Notes under the pieces: generated by a model
Told to the model about the DNA's origin: nothing
The model's database searches: none
Seen by the model: the letters and a program-made list of their open reading frames with translations, nothing else
Assembly (NCBI GenBank): GCA_041161065.1
Contig: JBEAVE010000009.1
Location: 1-64,000, forward strand
Reading direction: 5' to 3'
DNA: 64,000 nt
Source: DYRG01 sp041161065
GTDB taxonomy: Bacteria; Pseudomonadota; Gammaproteobacteria; Beggiatoales; Beggiatoaceae
Position numbers and translations under genes: made by a program
Shown here: in pieces, positions 34,574-42,088 of the stretch
Layout of the letters: every line of letters begins with the position of its first letter
Numbering within the stretch: position 1 is the stretch's first letter

Positions 34574-37024
34574 ATGATTCGTCCAACCGCACCCGATGCT
34601 CTTCGCCGCACCCGCCGTTTAGCGTGGGGATTGGCGTTGTTGGCAATTTTAATTGGAATCGCGGGGATTTACAGTTACTTAGCACAACTCGAACAAACCC
34701 AGCGCGCCGAAGATGCCAAACGCAAAGCCCAACAAAAAGCCGCCCTCGCCGACCAAGCCGCTCAACACGCCGCTCAACAAGTTCAATTAGCACTTCAAGA
34801 AAAAAATTACGCCCTTTATACCCAATCGTTGTTTTTATCGTCATTAAGCGAGCGCGAAACCGCCAAAGGCAATGCCACCGACGGCGCATTATTGGCATTG
34901 GAAGCGTTGCCCAAAAATATCGCCAATCCCGAACGCCCGTTTTTGATGGAAGCCGAAATTAATTTACGCCAAGCCCTTGATAAACTTTACGAAAAAAAAC
35001 TTTTGCGCGGACATCGCGGTGAAATTTGGCACTTGAAAGTCAGCCCCGACGGCAAAACATTAGCGAGCGCGTCCGCCGATGGCACGGTAAAATTATGGGA
35101 TTTAGCGCGCGGTGAACTGAAACACTCGCTTCAACACACCGATCAAGTCTGGGAAATCGCTTTTAATTCAGATAGTTCACAACTGATCAGCGCATCACTC
35201 GATCATGCCGCGCGCATTTGGTCGGTCGATACGGGCAACTTATTGGCAACCTTACCGCACGACAAAGAAGTGTATAGTGTTGTTTTTGCAGAAGATTGTG
35301 TCATTAGCGCGGACGCGGGCGGGATCATCAAAATTTGGCAAACCAACGGACAATTGCGCGCCCTTTTGAACGGACATCGCGGCGCAATTCACCAATTAAC
35401 CTTAAGCCCTGATCGTAAAACGTTTTTGAGCGCATCGCAGGATTTCACCGCGCGACAATGGGATTTGAATGGAAAATTATTGCAAACCTTCAAAGGACAT
35501 CGAGCAAGCGTTAATAGTGCAACTTTTTCTCCATCGGGTAATCAAATTCTTACTGCCAGCAACGATAATTCATTGATTTTATGGGAAACTTCCACTGCTA
35601 AACCCTTGAAAATATTTGAATCATCAGAAGAAATGAACGGCGCATTATTCAATCCTTCAGGCAATCAAATATTGGGCTTTGGCGCGGCACAAACAGCGGA
35701 TTTGTGGGATTTTAGCGGCAAACATTTAGCGACTTTTTCGCACGATGAACCGCTCACATCGGCGATTTTCAACGCAGATGGCACGCAGATCGCGACCACT
35801 TCCGAAGATGGCACGATCAAAATTTGGCAGCCCGACGGCACGTTGATCGCCACGCTCGCGGGACATTTTGGCGAAGTGTATGAAGTGGTTTTTTTGAAGA
35901 ATAATCAATTTGTTAGCGGCGGCGAAGACGGGCATTTGCGCATTTGGGAACTCAAAAACAACCACTTTTTAGCCGCGTTGCCTACTTTTAACGGGGCAGC
36001 GTTCAGTCCAAACGGGCAATTTATCAGTCTTTTCAATGACAACGGCGCGCAATTGTGGAATGCAGCGAGCGGGACTTTTTTAGATCAATTAACCGAATTG
36101 CCCATTGTGGCGACGGCTTTTAGTGTGGATAATCAAACGGTTGCCGTTGCTGAACGCGATGCAAAAGTCTGGCTATTTAATATGAGCGGACAAAATGTGG
36201 CGGTTTTTGACGCGGCGCAAGGGAGCAATCGGATTTCGAAGTTAGCCTTTAATGGGCAAAAAGCGTCGTTGTTGGTGTTGGCGAATGACGGGGTGCGGGT
36301 GTGGCGAACCGAGCAACCCTTTGATTTAATTCTTTTTTTAATTGGAAATTTTACCGACGCGGGTTTTAGTCCTGATGGACAGGTGATTTTTACGGCGGAC
36401 GATCAGGGGCGGGTGGCGTTTTGGGAAGGTTCGGAGGTTTTTCGCACCATCGACGCGCATCAGCAAACCGTTAATAAAGTGGTTTTTAGTCCCGATGGCA
36501 ATAAATTTTTAAGTCTTTCAAAGGATTACACCGCTAAATTGTGGAACAATCACAACGGTCATTTTTTGACGACTTTAAATGGGCATAATGGCGATGTGCG
36601 TTCGGCGGCGTTTTCTCCGCTTGGCGACAAAGTATTGACGACCTCGACCGACGGCACGGCGAGATTGTGGGACGGATTTAGTGGCGCGCCGCTGGGTGTG
36701 TTGCGCGGACATCAAGGCACGGTGTTATCAGGAAAATTTACCGCCGACGGATCGCGCGTGATCAGCTGGGCTGATGATGGGACGGTCAAATTATGGGACG
36801 TGAAAACTGGGACAGAAATCGCCACGTTGTCGCAAAATGCACCGATTGTCGCCTTAAATCGTCAAATGACCCGATTAATCACCAGCCACTCGACAAAAGC
36901 CGTATTATGGTCAATCTTTCCAGACCCGCAGCGCATCATTGATTGGGCGCAACATAGCCTGCCGCGCGCGTTGAGCACTGAACGGCGGGTGCGCTTTTTT
37001 TTGGAGAATAGCGATGGCAGTTAA
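34574..37024 (+). CDS. Membrane-anchored WD40 beta-propeller protein
   Basis: 816 residues. A basic N-terminus, one transmembrane helix (about 18-37, AWGLALLAILIGIAGIYSYL), then an Ala/Gln coiled coil (about 40-75) and the segment SLSERETAKGNATDGALLALEALP. From about 140 to 790 there are roughly 14 WD40 blades (for example SPDGKTLASASADGTVKLWD), enough for two propellers. The end, RIIDWAQHSLPRALSTERRVRFFLE, and the ALLALEALP segment are familiar from the C-terminal halves of nSTAND/TIR/caspase-WD40 proteins, but no NTPase or effector domain is present. It overlaps the next gene by 11 bases. Confidence 0.8.
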   Translation: MIRPTAPDALRRTRRLAWGLALLAILIGIAGIYSYLAQLEQTQRAEDAKRKAQQKAALADQAAQHAAQQVQLALQEKNYALYTQSLFLSSLSERETAKGNATDGALLALEALPKNIANPERPFLMEAEINLRQALDKLYEKKLLRGHRGEIWHLKVSPDGKTLASASADGTVKLWDLARGELKHSLQHTDQVWEIAFNSDSSQLISASLDHAARIWSVDTGNLLATLPHDKEVYSVVFAEDCVISADAGGIIKIWQTNGQLRALLNGHRGAIHQLTLSPDRKTFLSASQDFTARQWDLNGKLLQTFKGHRASVNSATFSPSGNQILTASNDNSLILWETSTAKPLKIFESSEEMNGALFNPSGNQILGFGAAQTADLWDFSGKHLATFSHDEPLTSAIFNADGTQIATTSEDGTIKIWQPDGTLIATLAGHFGEVYEVVFLKNNQFVSGGEDGHLRIWELKNNHFLAALPTFNGAAFSPNGQFISLFNDNGAQLWNAASGTFLDQLTELPIVATAFSVDNQTVAVAERDAKVWLFNMSGQNVAVFDAAQGSNRISKLAFNGQKASLLVLANDGVRVWRTEQPFDLILFLIGNFTDAGFSPDGQVIFTADDQGRVAFWEGSEVFRTIDAHQQTVNKVVFSPDGNKFLSLSKDYTAKLWNNHNGHFLTTLNGHNGDVRSAAFSPLGDKVLTTSTDGTARLWDGFSGAPLGVLRGHQGTVLSGKFTADGSRVISWADDGTVKLWDVKTGTEIATLSQNAPIVALNRQMTRLITSHSTKAVLWSIFPDPQRIIDWAQHSLPRALSTERRVRFFLENSDGS

Positions 37025-37604
37025 TTACGACGACGAACACAAATTGATCCTCGAAACCAAAGCCCAGCAAACCTTTGCCGCCGATGTGCTGCGGGTGTTG
37101 CGATCCGTTGTTCGACGAATGCAAAGCGAATCCCGCAAAAATTGGACAAGTAAAGATTTAATTGATTTAATCGACACGCTTATCGTGGAAATTACCACCG
37201 GCGTGACCGACGAAGACCATCAGCGGCGTTTATTTCTCAAAGCGGGCGAAACCGCCTTCAATCAAGGGCAACCGCGCAGCAGCAATCCTTACGATTGGCG
37301 CAATCAGCCCAATGAAAACAAATGGTGGGATACGGGTTGGCACGATGCCGAACGCCAACAACAACTCGCCGCCGATAAAATCACCGACTCAAAACCGATG
37401 AGCAATAAAGTGGGGCGTTATCGAGTGCAGGTCGTGCGCGATGCCCAGACCGTCGAATGGAACGAAGTGCTTTATATGTTTGTCAAAGAGGGCGCGGGCA
37501 CGCGGTATGCCGAACTGGTCGAAGCCCAAGCGTTGGCGCAGCGTTTCAAAGCCGTGGGCGAAACCGCCGTTCATGTCGTTGATTCACAAGCCACTTCCTC
37601 TTAA
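37014..37604 (+). CDS. Hypothetical protein with ribosome-modulation-factor-like motif
   Basis: 196 residues, soluble, no signal. The N-terminal half is helical (LILETKAQQTFAADVLRVLR). The middle part, about residues 74-113, reads LKAGETAFNQGQ, then NPYDW, then KWWDTGWHDAE, which follows the spacing G-x2-A-x3-G-(x)n-PY-(x)n-W-x2-GW-x2-A of RMF/CrpP-type small proteins. The last 60 residues (RYRVQVVRDAQTVEWNEVLY) look like a separate small alpha/beta domain. The ATG at 37014 follows TTGGAGAATAGCG and lies inside the end of the WD40 gene. Function unknown; the RMF link is a by-eye resemblance. Confidence 0.6.
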   Translation: MAVNYDDEHKLILETKAQQTFAADVLRVLRSVVRRMQSESRKNWTSKDLIDLIDTLIVEITTGVTDEDHQRRLFLKAGETAFNQGQPRSSNPYDWRNQPNENKWWDTGWHDAERQQQLAADKITDSKPMSNKVGRYRVQVVRDAQTVEWNEVLYMFVKEGAGTRYAELVEAQALAQRFKAVGETAVHVVDSQATSS

Positions 37605-37636
37605 TTTTTTCTCCAGACTTTTTGCGTGCACAGCCT

Positions 37637-40558
37637 ATGCTCTTGTCCGAACAACACCTAACGGTCATCGTCGCCATCGTCCTCAACATCGCGGTCACTG
37701 CCGCCGTGACTCTCAGTCGCACTTACGTCGATGCGCTTTTTCTCTCCACTTATCCCACCAGCTTATTGCCTTCCCTGTTATTAGCGCAAACCCTTGTTAT
37801 TCTGGTGATTACGCTGGCAATGACCCCGCTGGCTTCTCGTGGCAGCGCAAAAATAAATGTGGGGATTTTTGTCTTCGCCGCGCTGAGTTTAATTGCGGGC
37901 AGCCAAGTTTTAACCATGCAAATCAAACACTTCCCGTTTATTTTTGCGATGTGGATGGCGACTTTGCCGGTTATTTCGGTCGTCGTGAGCACCAACGCGA
38001 TCGCCGACGCTTTCGACGTGCGCACGTTCAAACGCTGGATGACATGGATTAATGTCGCGGGCAGTTTGGGGGGATTGACAGTGGGATTGCTCGTGCCAAC
38101 CTTAATCGGGAAATTCGGCGCAGATAGCCTATTGTATATTCTCGCATTTTTAATGTTAATGGCGGCATCGACGTTTTTTTATTTGAAAACTGCCCCGTCG
38201 ATTGGAAAACGCGGCAGCGAGGGTCAATCCCCATTAAATTATCCGCTGTTTCGATATGTGGCGATTTGTACGTTTTTATTAATGGCGGTCGAAACCTTTG
38301 CAGATTATGCACTTAAATCCGAATTGGGGACAAATTTCACCGACAAATCCGACATCGCCTCATTCATGGGACCTTTTTACGGACTCTCGAATGTTTTGAT
38401 GGTCACGGTGCAATTATTGGGCGTGCAATCGATGTTGAAATGGGCGGGCGTGGCGGGACTTTTAGCGGTAACCCCTTGGTTTTGTGGGATAAGTGGTGTG
38501 GCATTATTAGCATTACCCAATTTATGGACGGCGGCGGCATTGCGCATGGGCGAACACGTGTTGCGGTTTAGTTTTTTCAATGTCGGGCGCGAAATTGCGA
38601 TCAAACCGCTGCCGAATCGAATTCGTCGGTCGGGGAAATTCTTGATGATTATGGCGGGTTATTTGGGCGCGGCGTTGGGCGCAATTTTGTTGTGGTTGGG
38701 CACGGCGTGGCTGTCGCTGCAATGGGTGGCGATTTTGGTGTTGATTTCGGTGGGGATTTGGTTGTTTGTGACTCGAGAAATCGCCCAGTCTTATCAGGAT
38801 ACATTAGAAGAAGCGATTAGAATTAAACGCTTCAATCCTTACGAAGATGCGATTGTTGAAAGCCGTTCAAATCGCCATACGTTGTTAGATGTGGTTGAAC
38901 GGGCATTAAACGACAAAGACCCCGAAATGGTGCGTTTTGGTTTCAATATGCTCACGAAAACCCAAACCGATTATTTGCCTCAACCCGCCCTCGCGCATTT
39001 GGATTCGCCGCATTATGATTTGCGCGTCGATTGTGTGCGGGCGGCGTTTCATATCAAAGACACCCAAGTTGTACCATTATTACTACGGCGCGTGGAAATT
39101 GAAGAGGACGGCATGGTTTTGTGGTGGTTATTCAAAACCTTAGCAACCTTATCGCCCGAAAATGCAGTTAATCTCGCGCCGCGCTATTTGGATCATCCGC
39201 TGCCGTTGGCGAGATCGGGGGCGGTGGTGTCGATGTTCAGTTACGGCAATTTGGACAGCCTTATTTTGGCAGCGAATCAATTGAAAATTATGATTAATTC
39301 TCCCGATCCTGCGTTGCGAAAAGCGGCAGCGTATGCAATTAGCGCATTGTGGATGGGGAATTTTGAAAGCGAATTGCGGGCGTTATTACAAGACCCTGAT
39401 GAAAATGTAAGCATTGCGGCGATGTGGGCGGTGGCGGATCAACACCATATTCGCTTGATTCCTGCGTTGGTGGCGCGGTTGGGGCGCGGACGCACGTCGC
39501 ATTTTGCCAGCCGCACCTTAACGCAATTGGGCGAATCGGTCGTGCCGCACGTGGCGGAAGTGTTGCAATTGGAATCATCGCCGCCCGTTGTGGGACGTTT
39601 GGCAGTGCGGATTTTGGCGGCAATCGCGGGCAATGCAGCGGATCAGGCTCTCGCCGATGCAATTCATCATGGCAGTGTGATGACGCGGACATTTCTCGCC
39701 AAAGCGGTGGCAATGCGGGTCAAACGTCACCCTCCCAGTGCGAATTTGTTGCAGCGCGCCCATCAAGCCGTGATGGAAGAAATCGCCACCGTGAGTTTAT
39801 TAAAAGCCGCGCAACAGGCTGAAAATCTTCCAGAATTTATCCGTTTAGAAATCGCGCAACGTCGTCAAATGGCGGAAGAACGGTTGTTATATTGGTTAGA
39901 TATTGCGAGCCGATCGGGGGAAATTACTGGGGTGATTCCTGCGTTAATGCACGCGCAAACCACTCCTGAAGATGTGGCACGTCGCGCCGCCGCGTTGGAG
40001 TTTTTGGACAGCCGCATTAAAGATCGTCGCTTGAAAGCCGCGATCGCCGCCTTAGAAGAAAAACCCACGCCCGTTCAAATTGCAGCGTCGGTGTTGCGGT
40101 TGCACGAAATAAAAGATCGTTGGTTACAACAAGTTATTCAATCGTCGCTCGAGGCACAGATGAATATTAGCGAAAAAGTGATGTTATTGCGCAAAGTCAA
40201 ACTCTTTGCCAGTTTGCCCGGAGAAGTGCTCTTAACCATCGCGGAAACCTGCGAAGAACGCGAACTCATCAGAGGGGAAAAAATCTTCTCAAAAGGGGAT
40301 TCGCCCGATGGAATGTACATTGTCGCGGCAGGCGTGGTGGGAATTTACAAAGACGGGCAATTGGTGAATGAATCCGTTGAACACGAGTTTTTTGGCGAAT
40401 TGGGTTTATTTGACGATTCGCCGCGCAAAGCCACCGCCGCCGCCCAAACCGATGGTATGGTGTTGTTTTTACAGAAAGAAGTCTTCGACGGCATTACCGA
40501 AGACCTCCCCGAAGTGTTGCGCGCCCTCATTAGAACGGTCATTAGTTACGTCAAATAA
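37637..40558 (+). CDS. Transporter-HEAT-cyclic-nucleotide-binding fusion protein
   Basis: About 973 residues. Residues 1-390 form some 10-12 transmembrane helices resembling the Npt1/Npt2 (ATP/ADP translocase-like) or MFS fold. About 400-840 is an array of helical HEAT-like repeats (AAYAISALWMG, NVSIAAMWAVAD, VARRAAALEFL). About 850-973 is a cNMP-binding domain: GEKIFSKGDSPDGMYIVAAG and the phosphate-binding cassette FFGELGLFDDSPRKATAA, with the key Glu and Arg present. A TTG at 37622 is also in frame; the ATG at 37637 is preferred, though no SD is clear. It is the third gene of a likely operon. Substrate and ligand are unknown. Confidence 0.8.
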   Translation: MLLSEQHLTVIVAIVLNIAVTAAVTLSRTYVDALFLSTYPTSLLPSLLLAQTLVILVITLAMTPLASRGSAKINVGIFVFAALSLIAGSQVLTMQIKHFPFIFAMWMATLPVISVVVSTNAIADAFDVRTFKRWMTWINVAGSLGGLTVGLLVPTLIGKFGADSLLYILAFLMLMAASTFFYLKTAPSIGKRGSEGQSPLNYPLFRYVAICTFLLMAVETFADYALKSELGTNFTDKSDIASFMGPFYGLSNVLMVTVQLLGVQSMLKWAGVAGLLAVTPWFCGISGVALLALPNLWTAAALRMGEHVLRFSFFNVGREIAIKPLPNRIRRSGKFLMIMAGYLGAALGAILLWLGTAWLSLQWVAILVLISVGIWLFVTREIAQSYQDTLEEAIRIKRFNPYEDAIVESRSNRHTLLDVVERALNDKDPEMVRFGFNMLTKTQTDYLPQPALAHLDSPHYDLRVDCVRAAFHIKDTQVVPLLLRRVEIEEDGMVLWWLFKTLATLSPENAVNLAPRYLDHPLPLARSGAVVSMFSYGNLDSLILAANQLKIMINSPDPALRKAAAYAISALWMGNFESELRALLQDPDENVSIAAMWAVADQHHIRLIPALVARLGRGRTSHFASRTLTQLGESVVPHVAEVLQLESSPPVVGRLAVRILAAIAGNAADQALADAIHHGSVMTRTFLAKAVAMRVKRHPPSANLLQRAHQAVMEEIATVSLLKAAQQAENLPEFIRLEIAQRRQMAEERLLYWLDIASRSGEITGVIPALMHAQTTPEDVARRAAALEFLDSRIKDRRLKAAIAALEEKPTPVQIAASVLRLHEIKDRWLQQVIQSSLEAQMNISEKVMLLRKVKLFASLPGEVLLTIAETCEERELIRGEKIFSKGDSPDGMYIVAAGVVGIYKDGQLVNESVEHEFFGELGLFDDSPRKATAAAQTDGMVLFLQKEVFDGITEDLPEVLRALIRTVISYVK

Positions 40559-40576
40559 ATTCAAATCAAAAAAAAA

Positions 40577-40591
40577 GCCCCGTCGAGGGGC
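40577..40591. terminator. Bidirectional Rho-independent terminator
   Basis: GCCCC (40577-40581), loop GTCGA, GGGGC (40587-40591). On the reverse strand it is followed by nine T residues, a strong end for the ilvE/zinc-ribbon transcript. On the forward strand GATTTTCT follows, a weaker end for the three-gene module. Confidence 0.85.
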
Positions 40592-40597
40592 GATTTT

Positions 40598-40804
40598 CTA
40601 TGGGTCAATTAAAACGTATTCAGTGCCGCAATAAGGGCATTTTGCGCGCCCCGTTTCTTTAATCGGTAGAAACACGCGCGGGTGAGAATTCCACAAACTC
40701 GATCCCGCGGTCGGACAAACCAACGGCAAATCGGTTTGGTTGATTTCATAACGACTGCGTTGATTGGGAGTGCTGTTGCCTTTCATGTCAGTGAGCGTGT
40801 GCAT
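40598..40804 (-). CDS. Zinc-ribbon protein (zf-CHCC family)
   Basis: A small protein of 68 residues with YEINQTDLPLVCP, then SLWNSHPRVFLPI and AKCPYCGTEYVL, i.e. the C-(x)n-H-(x)n-C-x2-C pattern of the zf-CHCC family related to the NDUFS6 zinc domain. Genes of this family are often found after ilvE. The ATG at 40804 is chosen because AAGGAG lies six bases before it and overlaps the ilvE stop region; an earlier ATG at 40822 has no SD. Co-transcribed with ilvE. Confidence 0.85.
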   Translation of the reverse strand: MHTLTDMKGNSTPNQRSRYEINQTDLPLVCPTAGSSLWNSHPRVFLPIKETGRAKCPYCGTEYVLIDP

Positions 40805-40814
40805 TTTCCTCTCC

Positions 40815-41735
40815 TTAGACATAACTTAACCAATTCAAATGCGCGGCACTTCGTCCATGCACCACATCAAAGTATTTGCTTTGGAGTTTCTCGGTAATTT
40901 CTCCCCGTTTTCCATTGCCAATAATTCTCCGATCTAATTCACGGATTGGTGTAACTTCGGCGGCTGTTCCCGTGAAAAACGCTTCATCGGCAATGTACAC
41001 TTCATCGCGGGTGATGGGTTTCTCGCGCACTTCTAAGCCCATTTCGTTTGCCAATTGAATAATGGTTGCTCTCGTAATGCCGTTTAATGCGGACGTTAAA
41101 GTTGGGGTGAAAATGATCCCGTCGCGCACGATAAAAATATTTTCGCCGCTGCCTTCCGCGACATAGCCTTCCGCGTCGAGCAACAACGCCTCATCAACCC
41201 CGCACGCCAACGCTTCTTGTAATGCCAACATTGAGTTTGCGTAATTGCTGGTGGCTTTCGCTTTACACATGCTGATATTCACGTGATGGCGGGTGTACGA
41301 CGAGGTGCGGATTCGAATGCCGTTTTCGATGCCGTCTGTGCCGAGATACGCGCCCCAAGTCCACGCGGCGATGGCGACATTCACTTTTAGATTGTCCGCG
41401 CGCAATCCCATGCCTTCTGAGCCGTAAAAGACGATAGGGCGAATGTAAGCGGTTTCTAAGTTGTTTTTGCGCACAACATCGAGAGTGGCTTGATTGAGGG
41501 TATCTTTGTCGAACGGAATCCGCATATTCAAAATGTGTGCGGAATCAAAGAGTCTGCGGGTATGTTCGGGCAAACGAAAAATCGCCGTGCCTTTGTCGGT
41601 TTGATAGGCGCGCTCGCCCTCGAAAACGCCCATGCTGTAGTGCAAAGTATGGGTCAAAACGTGGATTTTCGCCTCGCGCCACGGCATCAGTTCACCATTA
41701 AACCAGATCACGCCGTCGCGATCATCCATTGTCAT
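40815..41735 (-). CDS. ilvE: Branched-chain amino acid aminotransferase
   Basis: Last step of Val, Leu and Ile synthesis; PLP-dependent fold type IV. 306 residues from MTMDDRDGVIWFNGE: HTLHYSMGVFEGERAY, RPIVFYGSEGMGLRADN, the PLP Lys region SMCKAKATSNYANSMLA, EGSGENIFIV and FFTGTAAEVTPIRELD. The frame is open to 41792, but the ATG at 41735 lies eight bases after AAAGGA and matches family starts. The zinc-ribbon gene follows with overlapping translation signals. Confidence 0.95.
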   Translation of the reverse strand: MTMDDRDGVIWFNGELMPWREAKIHVLTHTLHYSMGVFEGERAYQTDKGTAIFRLPEHTRRLFDSAHILNMRIPFDKDTLNQATLDVVRKNNLETAYIRPIVFYGSEGMGLRADNLKVNVAIAAWTWGAYLGTDGIENGIRIRTSSYTRHHVNISMCKAKATSNYANSMLALQEALACGVDEALLLDAEGYVAEGSGENIFIVRDGIIFTPTLTSALNGITRATIIQLANEMGLEVREKPITRDEVYIADEAFFTGTAAEVTPIRELDRRIIGNGKRGEITEKLQSKYFDVVHGRSAAHLNWLSYV

Positions 41736-42088
41736 AAAAAAGTTCCTTTTCACAAATAGGGCATATTTTACACGGTTTAGCGCGAGTTGCATCGAACAGT
41801 CATTTTTTTAGGCGCGCCCCTTTAAAGTAGACTTTTAACGCTTTCTACACATTCTTCCATTGCTGCTAGTGGACTGTTCTGCATCACTACCCAATTTTCT
41901 TTTGATAAATGGAACAGTACAAAACAGTAGCATATTTATCGCGCTTCATAAACCAAGCCCCAAATATAGAGATAAAGAGAGATTGGGGTTGGTTAAAAAG
42001 TTTTGATGGAGGCTAGGATTGTGTTCATAAATAAGGTATCCTTTGTGGCTTTACTGCGTGCCGGCTATTCTAAGGATACATTGAACGC
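41736..42088 (+). other. 353-bp intergenic region ahead of nuoG
   Basis: No gene seen. It holds an ACTGTTC/GAACAGT inverted pair around 41877-41919, a stem of CCAAGCCCCAA with TTGGGGTTGG around 41945-41995 followed by TTAAAAAGTTTT (terminator-like or an element remnant), and an inverted repeat directly before nuoG (separate entry). No confident promoter was found. nuoA-F, expected here, are absent. Confidence 0.5.
42036..42079 (+). promoter_or_regulatory. Leader inverted repeat that covers the nuoG ribosome-binding site
   Basis: GTATCCTT (42036-42043) and AAGGATAC (42072-42079) are perfect complements with a 28-base loop. The second arm contains AAGGA, the only SD candidate of nuoG, 12 bases before its ATG. 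If the stem forms in mRNA, initiation of nuoG would be hindered. Confidence 0.4.

Noticed and set aside
41870..41996. IS remnant ahead of nuoG
   Set aside because: Inverted pairs are short and no transposase fragment can be read in any frame; left as an undefined intergenic region.
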